A DNA stretch of 64,000 nt from Takakia lepidozioides (taxonomy: Eukaryota > Streptophyta > Takakiopsida > Takakiales > Takakiaceae): NCBI GenBank assembly GCA_030704615.1, contig CM060732.1, positions 32,717,053 to 32,781,052 of the forward strand, read 5' to 3'. This document shows positions 46,966-59,090 of the stretch, piece by piece. The stretch's first letter is position 1, and each line of letters begins with the position of its first letter. The position numbers and the translations under genes were made by a program. The notes under the pieces were generated by a model. That model had not been told where the DNA came from, searched no databases, and was given only the letters and a program-made list of their open reading frames with translations.

Positions 46966-48512
46966 TATGAATTTTGAAGAACAGACAGCCTCGAGATCGC
47001 TTCGGTTTTTATTAATATCTTTTCTGGATAAAACTCAAGAAAAAAAATTAAGGAAGTGTGGCTTTATATGGGGAGGTAGATGCAGTGATTTCATTCATCT
47101 CTAAATATGGATTGAATACATCTACACTTGTGTTCAACTAACTTGTTCCGAAAATTGGTTCCGTGAATAAGTGACAACTCTCGAGAATCCTTTGTAATCT
47201 CGCTGCCCAGTAAAATTAAGGAAAGGAGACAGTGCCCCTGGAGACTTTCTTTGGACTTTTTAGTGTTTCTTTAAAGGAAATGATGTTTTTTTCGGTTTAA
47301 GAACTTACTTGCCTCTGGGCTCCATCCCTTCCCCCACAACCCCCCCCCAATAAAAAGAAGCCCCAGAAACTTCATTTGCGAATCTTCGGGAAGAAAATGT
47401 TTGGGCCTTTGCGCCTTCGACCTTTCTTTCGTTAGGGCTTTTGCGCTCTGTTTTTCAACTGTTTCCCTTTTTTGGGAGCCTTCTTCGCCTTTCACTGATT
47501 ACGGTTTGTGTGCCTTATGGTGGGCTTGGGGGTTTTTAAAACTTTCCCCCAATAATTCCAAATAAAGTGGGCTCTCAGGTGCCCGGTTTTCAAAAAAGGA
47601 AAAAAGGATAAAAAGGAAAAAAAAGGTTTTGTTTTTGTCTTTGTTTTTGTTTGTTTTTTGTTTGTGTTTTTTTTTGGAAAGGAAACCCCTGGGAGCGACT
47701 GCTCACAATTCAGGCCCTTGAGGAGGGGGAAAATCAACCCCCTTTCAGATAAGCCATTAGGCACACAGGTGGGAAACACCACCACCAGACCAACCGGTCA
47801 CGAACGAGGTTGTTTTTTTTGTTTTTTTTTTTTTGTTTTTTGGTTAAGACTTAAACATAAAGTTACTGAAATATTCCTCTGGGCCACTGTCCCCTGTTCA
47901 AAAAAAAAAAAAACTTCCCCACAAAAAAACAAAGAAACAAAAAAACAAGTCGCCCCCACAAAACAAAAGTTGCTTCCCCCTTTTTTTTAATAAAGTTTTC
48001 CAGGGCCATTGGCACTGTCAATGTTCGAAAAAAAAAAGAAAAAAAAAGGGGTTGCCCAGGTGAAAAGTAAATAAGTAAAAAGTCGTCGTCGTCGTCGTGG
48101 TGTGAGGGAGGGGACAAGTGGGAGGGGGTGCACTGCACTGTGCAGGCGTGGAAGGTCGTTTTGTAGGTAGCGATTCTTTGCTGCAGGCCCGCATTCAATC
48201 CCGGGCCTGTTTGGAGCTGCTTGCACAACTGTTTGCTACGGTGTGAGGTGACAAAGATCGCGCAGGCAAGAAGGTCACACTCTACTCTTCTTCGGGCCGT
48301 CATGGATCATACTGCTGCTCTCTCTTTATTCCCCATAATGAATTGTGGATGACCTCAATTGCCTTGCTCAGTCGAGCTGTGAATGCACGCCGGAGGTGGC
48401 CTGGACATGAGTGCAATTGAAAATTCGCTGAGAAGGGCATGGTGAAGAAATTGGGGGTAGGGTCGGAAGCTGGTTGGGTACGCACGACTGTCTGGCGGGG
48501 GATCGGATCATC
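46966..48512. other. homopolymer-rich non-coding region
   Basis: 47230-48060 is full of long runs of A, T, C or G (for example 9 C at about 47341, 11 T near 47668, and A-runs near 47899 and 48027) and short GTC repeats near 48082. No gene is visible. 48300-48512 is probably the promoter and 5' UTR of the sulfotransferase gene. Confidence 0.5.
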
Positions 48513-51500
48513 ATGCCGACGTTGCAAGTACTGCTCTTGCTGATCCTCGGTCAGTCTCCCCTCTACTCCAGAGTACACTTCCATTTTGATTTCTTCTACA
48601 TTGTGGCATCTGTAAACTGCAGAAATTTTTGTGACTTGAGTAGAGAGAGTGTAACTAACCGGGGGCTAGAAACAGTGGGATTGGCAGGGGCTGTGCAGGC
48701 AGCAGCAATAAACTATGACTATCAACTATGTGAGGCAATAGTCAAGACATGGGCCGACGAAGAGACGATAGCTGTGGAGAAAGAGTTGAAGCTAAAGTCT
48801 TATGACAGATTGAATCTTCGGGATCTACTTTTTTTCTTACATATACCTAGAACAGGTGGCCGGACTTATCATCAGTGGTAGGCGTCCTTCTCGATTCTTG
48901 TCAAATTCCAGCAGAATCTGCCCAAATGGCTTTGGAAATAGACCATGGAACATTCTTATGCAGCAGTTGATCAATGGCATTGATGGGATGAGTATATAGA
49001 AGTGGTCAAGTAGTTCAACTAAGCGGAGTCGTGGCTCCCACGGAACCAACAACACATTCTTTTGAGAGGCCTGGTTTCATAGAGGTTCTTCAAGACTTGT
49101 GCATTGTGATTTTGGTCAACACAGGGTAGCAGAGTCATAAGTTCAAGGCGCCCTAGTTTCAGCTCTGTTATTATGTTAAACTTGTCTCCCCGGGTTGTGG
49201 TTTGGCTAACATATCGGCCCTTTTTGGGCTTATGCTTGGCAGCTTCCTTAAAAATCTGTTTCGTTTTGAAGACAGCTGTCCACGCTCATATGATATGCTG
49301 CGTCTTGATACAAGGTTGGTGTTTCTCATGGTGTTGTTTCCACTCTGTCCACTTCAATTCAGATGTTTGTTAGCAAATTCTCGCTCACCATGTGGAGTCA
49401 GCACACTCTTAGATGAAGACAGAAGGAGATCGCCTTTTCAGATTTCTACCTCGGTCGGAAACTGGGAAGGAGGAAGAGCAGTCAGATTACCAGACTTAAT
49501 GATGTGATAGGATGGATGGCATACTGCTGGGAATGCACAATCCTCTTTCAAGTTTCTGACATAGGACTCTGAAGTCTTAATACTGCTCGATTCCAAGGAC
49601 GATGGCCCGGTTGCCTTTTCCAATTCCCCATGGGAAACCCAGTGAGACAACATTCTGCATTCAAATAAAGTGTTGGATGCCAAGACCCTCTGTGCATTGA
49701 TACTTGGACTAAGAGTGGAGATGTTTGTGTATCCGTACCACTGCAAACCTTGAATATGCATGCACTTCACATTTCAGAACTCCTTTTCAGGAGACCCATG
49801 GTCATATTAGTGATGTGATTTTACGAATGGTAACAAGACAAAGGAGACTGAGCGGACAGAAATGACGGAAAGAAGCTAGGGATGTGATGAGGGTGCAGCC
49901 GACCGAGCTGCAGAATTCTGGCAACACATGACGACTATAGCATCTTGAGCAAGCTGCCTGAGCGCAGCACATCAGTGGTGACCAACGTACGTCAGCCACT
50001 GGATCGGGTGCTAAGTACTTATGAGTTTTCACTGGAAGTGGCAGCACGCTTTTTGCGGACTTCTAAAGCTCCCGTAGCACGCAAACCAAAGCTGTCTAGC
50101 AATCGGTCTATGAGCACACTTGACATATGGCCCTGGGAGTATCTGATTCCTATGGTTAGGGAGGACTTATTTGATCGAGTAACCCCTCAACCCCACTCCT
50201 TTTTCTCAGTTGTGAGGGTGTATACTTTGATGTTAGCAGGAAAACAGTTGGTCCTCAACATAGGCATGCCACGAGTTGTCAGCATAGCTGTAGATGGCTG
50301 GAGCAGCTTCTGATGTCAGGTCTGCGGTTGGCAGCGTGATGAAAGGCTGGCAGGGCATTTTGGTGGGATAGCATCCTCCCCCAATGGAAGCTACGATGCA
50401 GCAACCATTGTCATGCCCCTTGCAGAGTACGTGCGTCACCCCATGGTTCTGGATCTTGTTCACAATGGTGCCACATTTCAGGTATTTTGAGCTTCATATC
50501 TTCCCCCTCAAAATGGGGCTTACTTAGCATGGCCACATATGGCAATAATTGTGTACTTTGCTCTGCTTCTGCTGTTAACCGCGTCATTTGGCCTTGCGAC
50601 ATTATGAATCACATGTACTGAATCATGTGGCTGCCCATCCTTGGACTGACAGCAAGCACCGTCAGCATGGGTTTTGTGCAAAGATTGCACAAGACAGACA
50701 AAGTGGTCTCTCTTTTTCAGAAAGACATGGTTGGTGGTCACAGAGGGAAGGATGTCAAAGGGATGAATGGATGGTCTTGGTGCAAAAGACACAACTAAAA
50801 AGGAAGGGGCTGCCATTGGAGCTGCAGCTTGCTTGAATAATTATTCTGGGTGGTAGTTTAGGTGATGTGTAATGCACCATAGCAAAGACTCTTCGTGATT
50901 GAGGACCCAGCGTTTGCATGTGCGGAGAGTTAAAGCTTTTGAAAACCAGAGATGCATGAATGGATGGGACAGGTGGCAGGGCTTACCAACAATTCATGTA
51001 CAAAAAATGCAGAACTGGTTCGGAAGTGTGCTACTCGTTACCTTGAGCTTGGCAAGCTTGTGTTGAAGGTGTCCAAGGTGGGTGCTATCCTTGTGTGAAA
51101 AAGACACGCACATCTACCTTTGGTTATTAGGTGACTGACTCATGCACTATTGAGGCATGCATCTGTCACTTGTTCCTGCAGGCCCCCAGCCTCTGACCTT
51201 GCCTGGGAGTCTTGCAGGGCTGGTAGACATCTGTATGAAAGTAAGGTTGGCTTGTCTCTGAAGGAGTGGTATATATTCTGCAAGTTTAGGTGATGCTGGC
51301 TGAAGGACAAGAAGGGCACAGGCGCAGTGCATGTCTGAGGTGGGTGGAGAGGAGGGGAGGGTGCAGATGAGGTTGGATGCCATGTTACATGTAGGATTGA
51401 CAGACGAGCACCGGAGATCTGTCACCATGTTTGCCACTGTCTTAGGCAGCCGTGTGTCATTGCCACGGGAATTTGTGGATCTCCAGTCTAGGCTGCAGAA

Positions 51501-54335
51501 CTCTCACCATCCTAATACTTCTTTGCTCACCAGAGCAGGTCAGTTTATCTGCACTGCCTTGCCATGCTTCACTGATCTCCTGACTGCTGGTTCAGTTGGA
51601 TGCTAGTGGGATGATGTGACACTGGTGGTATGTGTCACTGCTGTCATAACTTGTTGACATTAAGGTCCAATGTTAATGAACATACTATAACTGTGAGTCT
51701 GCAAAGCGCTAATGCTGAAAGTGATCAGCACCTTGAAGTTCATAGGCTGCTGTTCTTACATGGTTCATGAATAGCAGGCTGCTGATGGACAACCAAGCAT
51801 CCTCATTTACCTCCTCCGTTTTGCCTCTCCAATTACATGGTCGAGGCACTCAAAAAAGTAGTCATTGAGCAAGCAGATGTTTCTTTGTGGCGGTCCATGT
51901 AACTCTGATGGGCTTCATCGTTGTGACAGCTTGGTTTGGGCCCTGTTCCTCTTTTGTGGGTTGTGTTTACCTCCACATGAGGTGTGATGTTCCTGAATCG
52001 AACAGGAGCACGAGGCAATCTATTCACTTCTGTTCAACTGGGAAGGTCACTGCTTGAGAGATGTAAAAGCAGGTTGTTATTCTTTAGTAGCACCTTTCCG
52101 GTTGCCAAATGCCTACTTTACAGTGCCCTACCTTGGCCTCATTCCTGTGTGCGACACGGAATCGTGACATAGAGCATGCAAGCAATAGAGTTTGGTTTGT
52201 ATACTCAGCCAACCCTGTTGGGTGGGTGGAGTTTGACTTCGACACTTGGAATTTGAAGGTCGCTGTTTGTACTTAAAGTGGAGCCTGGTATCATTTATTG
52301 TCGGGTTGTGTTCCAACATGCAGGAATCAAACAAATGAAAGTGCAGGAACTCAACAACAGTACAGGAATAGAGCAACAGCATCAGGTGCCCAATATACCT
52401 TGTTGTGGCCTCATTGCAAGGTTCTTCTGACTTCATCCTTAGGGATACTCTTTTACCAGTTTTGGCTTTTCCAGGGAGCCCTAGCCCTCCTATCATCCCA
52501 ACCATTCATATAGGATTGGCAATTATCATGCAAAGCAGCAGGAAGCAATATAAAGGGGTTTCAAGAAATATTTAAAGTTGGAGTACTTTTTTCCGCAAAT
52601 GATCTCATATGTTTGCTGATTACATCAGCAGGGGTTCTAGTGTAACTTTGATTTTCATACACTCATATGTTATGCATGTCATGGTCAATGCTGAGCTGGC
52701 AGGGCAAGGGGCAATGCAGGAGGAGGATCCTGAGCTGACAGAGCAAGGGACAATGCAGGAGGAGGATCCAGTACAGTTGCTTCTGAGAGCTTATGACGTG
52801 TGCGTCAAGGGTCTCCGTGCGGGCTATGCAAAACGTCGTAGTCTTGCTCTTCAGCTCATTGCTCCGGTGAATTTTTCTCAGGAGGTTGTTAACCAATATA
52901 TATGGAGACATGTAGGGAACACTGCTGTTTGTGAGGCATTATATCAAACACATGTACCCAGTTTTAATTCGATTCTTGGCTTGCATATGTTATCTTATGT
53001 AGTTGCTGACCATTCCCGTCACAGTTCCGATATGATTGTCAGTACTTCTTGCTGATTACCTTGGATTGTTCGTATGGAGATATCTCTATCCTTGTAAGGA
53101 TTTATTCCGACATGATTGTCCTCCCCCTTCCCTGTATCCCCTCAATGCACCACCATCTTGTGCACAATAGTAGAATGTCCTTTTGTTTAATGGATTTCAT
53201 GAAAAATTCATGGTTTCTTGCCATGACTTTGTAGAAAGTGCTTTGATGTCATGGTGTGCTCCGAGACTTGATGCACAGTGATCCTCAATTTCCTTTCATG
53301 CTAAGTCACTGTGGATCTTTGATACCTGGAATGGAATTGCATTTTGCTGGTGCTTATGGGTGGCCAGGAGCGGAAACAAATACCGAAGGCAGTGGTGGAT
53401 GAAATCCTGGCATTGAACAGATTGGACATGGAGCTGTATGCGCATGCGCAAAAGCTCTTTGTCAAGCAAGAGCGGCTTGTGCTCTCTGTCACCCAACCCC
53501 AGGTTTGATACACTTTCCATGGCTGCCACTTTCTTATCCTTGTGTGATCTTCCATTTTTCTCAGTCGGGGTATCTTCCTGCATACCAGAGGGATCTAGTA
53601 TGGCTTAGAGATTTAGACAAACCATCCTAAAAAGTAATAATAATGACTCCTGCCGAAGCAAGTGCAAATTATGGTGTCACTTCACCCTGGAAAGGGCTAC
53701 GTTTTTAACACATTTTTAACAAATGGGTTGACATCCGAAGGTGGACAAGGTGCCCTTACATGAGCACTTGACCCAGTGACCCCCACTTTTTAACAGATGG
53801 GTTGGCTGTCATGCGTGAAGCCCAACATATATCTGTGTGACTTTGAACCCACGACCACTTGGTAGGCCGTAACCTTTGGGCTGTTTGAACCACCCTACAC
53901 CAATTGAGTGTAAGAATGCTAGGTCATCTACAGCTTAATGTTCATGGATCACAAAATCAGATTTTTTCATGATTTGGCACAACATGATCGACAAGTTTTC
54001 TCATAATTATCTGAAGATGATCTTAACCCTTGTTGTGATGGCACCAATAGAGCACCCCTTCACCTTGGGTGTTTTTCTTTTCTTTATACACACATAGAGA
54101 TGACATGTGATAAACCATGTCTTCCGTAAAACTTTTGACAAGCTAGCATGTGCGGGTGCAGGCCGAACATGTATTTGGAGTTTTGGATTTGATGAAAATT
54201 ACAATTGGTATTTCCGTGTTAACGCTTGTCCTCGGACTAGCCGGTGTAGTAAGGTTAAGTGCTAGAATAGGAAACGAGTGGACCCCACATTGGCGCAGAC
54301 GATTGTTATTGATGCAAGGGCACGAGAAGTTGTAG
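48513..54335 (+). CDS. TPST: tyrosylprotein sulfotransferase (plant TPST), 10 exons
   Basis: Transfers sulfate from PAPS to tyrosines of secreted peptide hormones (PSK, PSY, RGF/CIF) in the Golgi. Exons: 48513-48549, 48688-48877, 49243-49314, 49914-50178, 50335-50481, 50973-51077, 51367-51538, 52703-52884, 53368-53502, 54162-54335; all in phase, 492 residues (Arabidopsis TPST is about 500). Seen in order: signal peptide MPTLQVLLLLILGAVQA; 5'-phosphosulfate loop HIPRTGGRTYHQCF; ILATHDDYSILSKLPERSTS; 3'-phosphate site VRQPLDRVLSTYEFSLEVAA; TLDIWPWEYLIPMVREDLF; HNGATFQ|VAGLTNNS; DAMLHVGLTDEHRRSVTMF; a linker; RKQIPKAVVDEILALNRLD; and a C-terminal membrane segment MKITIGISVLTLVLGLAGVV with a basic cytosolic tail. 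This is the type I topology of plant TPST. A short exon between exons 3 and 4 cannot be excluded. The gene looks intact. Confidence 0.9.
52705..52783 (+). repeat. 39-bp in-frame tandem duplication in TPST exon 8
   Basis: Two adjacent copies of a unit ending GCAATGCAGGAGGAGGATCC (second with ACAATG) encode QGAMQEEDPELTE and QGTMQEEDPVQ. The duplication keeps the frame and lengthens an acidic linker before the conserved LLLRAYDVCVKG block. Confidence 0.85.
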
Positions 54336-54879
54336 GCTAATTCAGGATTTATGCTTGAATTCATTTGTTCTCATTGATTGAAGTTTGGTTGTCTCAACCA
54401 ATTACTTGCTTGTGTTCGGCTGCTCTGAAAGTGTAGATTTCATTCTCCCAAAGAGGGAGTGAGGAAAGCAAGTGAACTTGCACTAGGCTAATTACCAGTG
54501 ACCTGATCTTCCCCCAAACTGAAAGTTTTCAGTAGTGGCAAATGTTTGATTCATGAAATGAAGATGGCAGATAGCAACGAATGCCAAAGTTGATTGTCAA
54601 GTGATCTCTGTCCATCTCCACTACACAATGTTTTGACATGTTCCAAACACACGAAAATGTTCAACAATTGTTACTTGGCGTGAACTCTAGAAACTTTCTC
54701 TTACTTGCTGGCCTGTGAAAGGGAGGGAGCATCACGGCATCAAACTTTCACTCTTTTGTATAAACTATTATTGCCAACCCAAATGATCAACCACTTCGTT
54801 CACCTTGTCCAAAATGGCTACATGCAGAGAGAACACATGTAAAGGTGATATTCTCTAGCTTTGAGCCTTTCTTTGCATC

Positions 54880-55030
54880 TCTTCCAGGATCCCCTAGGAC
54901 CATGATATCCTGCGATCATCGCATTCCAGGTCATGACATTTGGTTTAGCCATGTTTTAAATGGTGCAATTCCAGCTTTCCTGATCTCAGTATAGACATGG
55001 TTGCCATTTTCGAAAGCTTGTGTGACAAAC
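54880..55030 (-). pseudogene. short PPR relic
   Basis: Minus strand: FENGNHVYTEIRKAGIAP, then after a deletion MAKPNVMTWNAMIAGYHG. These are the ends of two neighbouring PPR motifs with the middle lost. It resembles, but is not identical to, the cluster at 39-45 kb. Confidence 0.55.
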
Positions 55031-55040
55031 ATGTAGTTCA

Positions 55041-55544
55041 GTGTTCAGTGTGCAACTGCTGGTGTACTGTGTTCAGTGTCCTGGTGTTCAACTACAGTCA
55101 GGTAGTTCAGGTGGGCCTCAGACTTTCACCTCAAATTTTACGAACGAGCCTCAGAGATGCTACTCGAGCTTGACACATCAATGGGCACCCAAGGGGATGA
55201 GAGTCTCTCCCAAAAACTCAGCAGCTTCGCGATTCCTGAAGCAGATTCAAGCATATTGGACCTACATCACTCTCTCTATGGCAACCCCAGCCTGCACTTC
55301 CACGTCAACCCCGGCGGATAGCTCGCACTCAATTGCAGCAACAGTTTCTCAATTTGTTGACCCTTCCTTATCCGATGCCCAGCTTCTAGCTTCGGTCCCT
55401 CTCGGCCAAACGGACCCATTTCATCAACAATACATAATGGCACGGTACCCAACGGGGCCTTGGGGGAACTACAACAAATGTAGCAGCACGCCGAAGCCCT
55501 TCAGTAGCGGGAGAGAGTGTGCCTGTTGTAAAGAATCTGAATAG
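55041..55544 (+). other. unrecognised open frame, 167 codons
   Basis: The frame begins MFSVQLLVYCVQ and is rich in Ser, Thr and Pro in the middle, with QFVDPSLSDAQLLASVPLGQ and a cysteine pair near the end. No family is recognised, codon content is not distinctive and it overlaps no other feature. It could be a chance frame. Confidence 0.2.
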
Positions 55545-55913
55545 ATCGGCAATGTGGGTCGACCAACTCTTCATCTTTCTCAGGCCCATCCAGGGAATGC
55601 GCTTAGCACCTTCCTTATGACTGGGAAGTCAAAGAATCGCCAGAAGCAAGCAGTGAAGTTGTGTACCTTTCAATCCCGCTACTGCAATTCCGCTACTCTA
55701 AATTCTCACATGCGCTTCTCCCAGAGAGAAAAGGAAGAAAAGGCAAGCTTCCTCTTTCAGGTGGGCGTGCCAAACAATTTGTTGGGGAATTTATAAACGC
55801 TCCATAGTTACGTGCAATCTGTGATGGCCTATGCTAAGACAAGCTTGACTTGAGCACGTCAGTTAGCACTTGCATCGCAAAAGGCATGCACTGATAAATC
55901 GTGCGATGCTGTG
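55545..55913. other. non-coding stretch before the GST fragment
   Basis: No exon of the GST N-terminal thioredoxin-fold domain could be found here. Confidence 0.3.
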
Positions 55914-56500
55914 GCAGGTTCCTTGGTGCGGCTGCGGGTAACGAACTCACTATTTGGTAGGGAATCAGATGGATGGCCAGTATCTTCGGCTGAAAAGACG
56001 CTGAGGTCAGCGCTCGACATGTTAGACACGGTCTGGTTGCAAGAAGGCCACCAATTTTTGGTCACTGGAGATCAACCATCCATTGCGGACCTCAGCCTTG
56101 CTTGTCAGGTGGAGCAGCTGCAGGTACTAATGTGTGTACATATATTCAGCTTGTAAACGCGAATTCTTGAAAGTTTAGACTGGAAATGCGTCACGTAACT
56201 TCCAGTATGGCATTGGTCAAGCTAATACGAACTCCTCGGTTAGACTATGACAACCACTATTCATTCTGCTATATTTCCTGAGGACCCTGAACTAGTGATG
56301 GGAATTTGTTGGGCAGATGCTGGAGAAGAAGGAGGAGGCAGCTTTTGCTTGCCTCCAAAGGAAAGACTGCGGCATGCTGCAGTGAAGAATTCTACGCAGC
56401 CACGCTTTGAAGAGGCGCATGAGGCCCTCTACCAGAGATGCTTGGAGGAACGGGTTGAGATTGAGCGCAAAGAAAGAGCTGTTGGAGTTGAAGCATAAGA
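55914..56500 (+). pseudogene. theta-class glutathione S-transferase fragment
   Basis: First piece, 55914-56123 between AG and GTACTA: SALDMLDTVWLQEGHQFLVT then GDQPSIADLSLACQVEQLQ, the C-terminal helical domain of plant GSTT with the N-capping S-I-A-D motif. Second piece after the AG at about 56313: MLEKKEEAAF in one frame, then VKNSTQPRFEEAHEALYQ in another, matching the end of GSTT. The frame change inside this exon and the absence of the N-terminal glutathione-binding domain argue for a partial, broken gene. Confidence 0.65.
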
Positions 56501-58690
56501 GGGAAGTTCTGGTCAAGTAAAAATTATGCTAGTTCTAAGGTTTTTGGATTCACTGTAGCCACTCTATCACATTCTGAGTGATGTGTTGGCATTTTGTCAT
56601 TATTGATACTTAATGATCATGGTTACCTTACCTACATCGTTATCTACATTGTATCAGCAATTTTAATATATCATTTCGAGAAGCAACCTCAATGCAATTG
56701 CACATCTTGCATGACCTCCAAAGTCCAAAGAGCAGCCCCACTGTAAAATTTATATATAGAGAGAGTGACTTGTAAATGATAATGAAGAAGATCCTATAAT
56801 AGGTAGTGAGCCTTTCTTCACTTTAAGACATGTGAATAGTTACGACTATTGATACATCCTCATGGAGACAAAGCAAGAATTCAAAAATATAGCATGACCG
56901 GCCACATTTTTGCCCTACACCTATTACAGCTCTTCTGTTGGCAAGAAGTGGAGAATAAAGCTATTCGTCAATGACCTCTATCATGGGGTTGGTGACCGGT
57001 GATGGATATGTGGGCTTCTTCACTCCGAAAGCGTCGCAAGGTGGTTGCAATGAAGAATAGACCAAAAAGTTGAAGATGTGCCCTACATAAAAATACATAA
57101 GATTAAAAAATCGTGAAAAATAGCCAAAAAAAAATTGGATTCACTTGCAATATATCATGTGGAACGTCGATTGTTAGGATATTGTCATTTCAAATGGGAA
57201 AAATGAAGATGTAACTATGGAGGATATATGGAGCAATGTGCCGTCGGTAACGTAATCCAAACTTGATCATAATCCCAAAAGTACATGGTTTTGAGAATTT
57301 GACCTTGGCTTCATTTACAATAATTGGTTGTATCTAATGGGACAGTCGTAGGCTAGAGTGTCTCATTTTTGGGCAGATAGTGAAGTCTATGTATTTTTTT
57401 TTTGGGAGCATATTTTTCAGTTTGATTCTTATACAAATAGACAATAGTATACATAACATCTTTAATAAAGGGTTTAACCCCAAACATTATAGATGTTATT
57501 TATTAGAAATTTTGATCTTTAATCGGAAAAAAAATTAGAAGGCAAATCCTAGAATGTATGACCATTTGTCTATATACCACCTGGCCATCCTAGATTATAT
57601 GTTTGTATATTTATTAGTAAAAGATGATATCCCACTTGTTTTTTTGGTGTGTAAGAAAATCCATACTCCATAGCTTTGTAAAAATCTGAACTACTTTCAT
57701 CTATTGAAAGATTGCACAATTTCTATACATGGCTTTTTGTCCTTATCACAATTGGTTAAAATTTAGATATGTTTTTTTAGAGTCCATAGCATAAAAAATT
57801 GTGCCGATAACAAAGCAGTGTTTTGAGATACAAAAGTCCATAACATTCTTAAATAGTTCATCCAATTTGCGAAAAAATTGTTAAAATTTTATAGGTCTTG
57901 TAGGTGGTATACATGAACCAATGTCTCTTATAATAAAGATGAACTATAGTGAACAAAGAAAAAGATAATATGCCCAATGACGTCCAAACTAAGCTTGCAA
58001 CTGCCTATGAGCACAGTTCATGGAGTATTTTGGTTTTCATATTGTAAAGGATTTTATGAAAATGATATTATGGGTAGATTGATGAAGTATATAACATTTA
58101 GTTATATATATATATATATTGGTACTCTCACACTAGATTCTTTATCATAAGAGCAAGGGAGGGCCAAGTCCCTTATTCCAATTATGTTACAAAATCTAGC
58201 GAATAAGGAGTCCATAACAAGTTTTGTATGGACTATAACAAAGCTTATGGACTTTTCATCACTTCTAGGGATAACAACGGCAAATCTTGGAAGGTAGATA
58301 TTACATATAGATAGGTGCAATGTTATGAGTCCATTTTCACAAACTCTTGCAAGATTATTTGGGAGTTGGGTAAGTACCTATGGTGAACGGTTAGCGTCAA
58401 CCTACGGTGTTCAATATCATGGTGAAGAGGGCATATGACGAGGTTCTTGATACTCATTGAACTCAAATCTGGTGACTATGTTGTGACGGTGGCGGATAGG
58501 TGGCGGATATATGGGCCATGTACAGTAATAATACATAATCTCTTATGCACTTTCAAGTAAGTCTAGGTACTCGAGAGTTTATGTCTATACGTGGGATTCC
58601 GTATAGTGATGAACATGGCATATTATGAGGTTCTTGATACCCTATCCAAAAAATCCCCCTCTAATTCTAGCATCTCATTACAAAAGTTAA
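56501..58690. other. AT-rich intergenic region
   Basis: Markedly AT-rich compared with the left half of the window; a TA microsatellite lies at about 58103-58120. No gene or element end recognised. Confidence 0.4.
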
Positions 58691-58699
58691 GGATTTAAG

Positions 58700-59090
58700 A
58701 GATGGCAAGATTTATGCGAAGAAGTCGTCTTCATTTATAGACATTTGTGGGGGTGAGTTGAATGGTAAAGATGTTTTGCACGAGATTATTATCTTGCAAA
58801 TTGTTAGAGACATTCCTCACTTTAACAAATGCATTGAGGTTTTGTGTAATGAAGTCAACATCTCATTAGTTCTTGAGTTTTGCAGACTAGGAAACTTAAA
58901 GAACCTGGACTACATAAAGAGAGCTATTTGAAGATCCTTTGCAAGCAAATGACAATTGTTTTGGTGTCTTTGAAAATTCGAGGGACAGTCCACATCTACA
59001 TAAATCCAAATAACATATTTCTCAAAAACTTCACCAATAACTCCATCGATGTTGTGCTCGGAGATTTTGGGTTTTCTTTGTCTTAGAGAC
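58700..59090 (+). pseudogene. protein kinase relic
   Basis: Frames in succession read KIYAKKSSSFIDICGGELNG, VLHEIIILQIVRDIPHF, ISLVLEFCRLGNLKNLDYI, then after frameshifts IRGTVHIYINPNNIFLKNFT and VLGDFGFSLS. The hinge region, a degenerate catalytic loop (HIY where HRD is expected, with N-P-N-N following) and the DFG motif are recognisable. Two or more stops and frameshifts and the lost catalytic Asp mean it is dead. The group within plant kinases is unclear. Confidence 0.6.

Noticed and set aside
55041-55544. N-terminal exon of the GST gene
   Set aside because: It has no thioredoxin-fold or glutathione-binding motif and no in-frame junction to the GST fragment.
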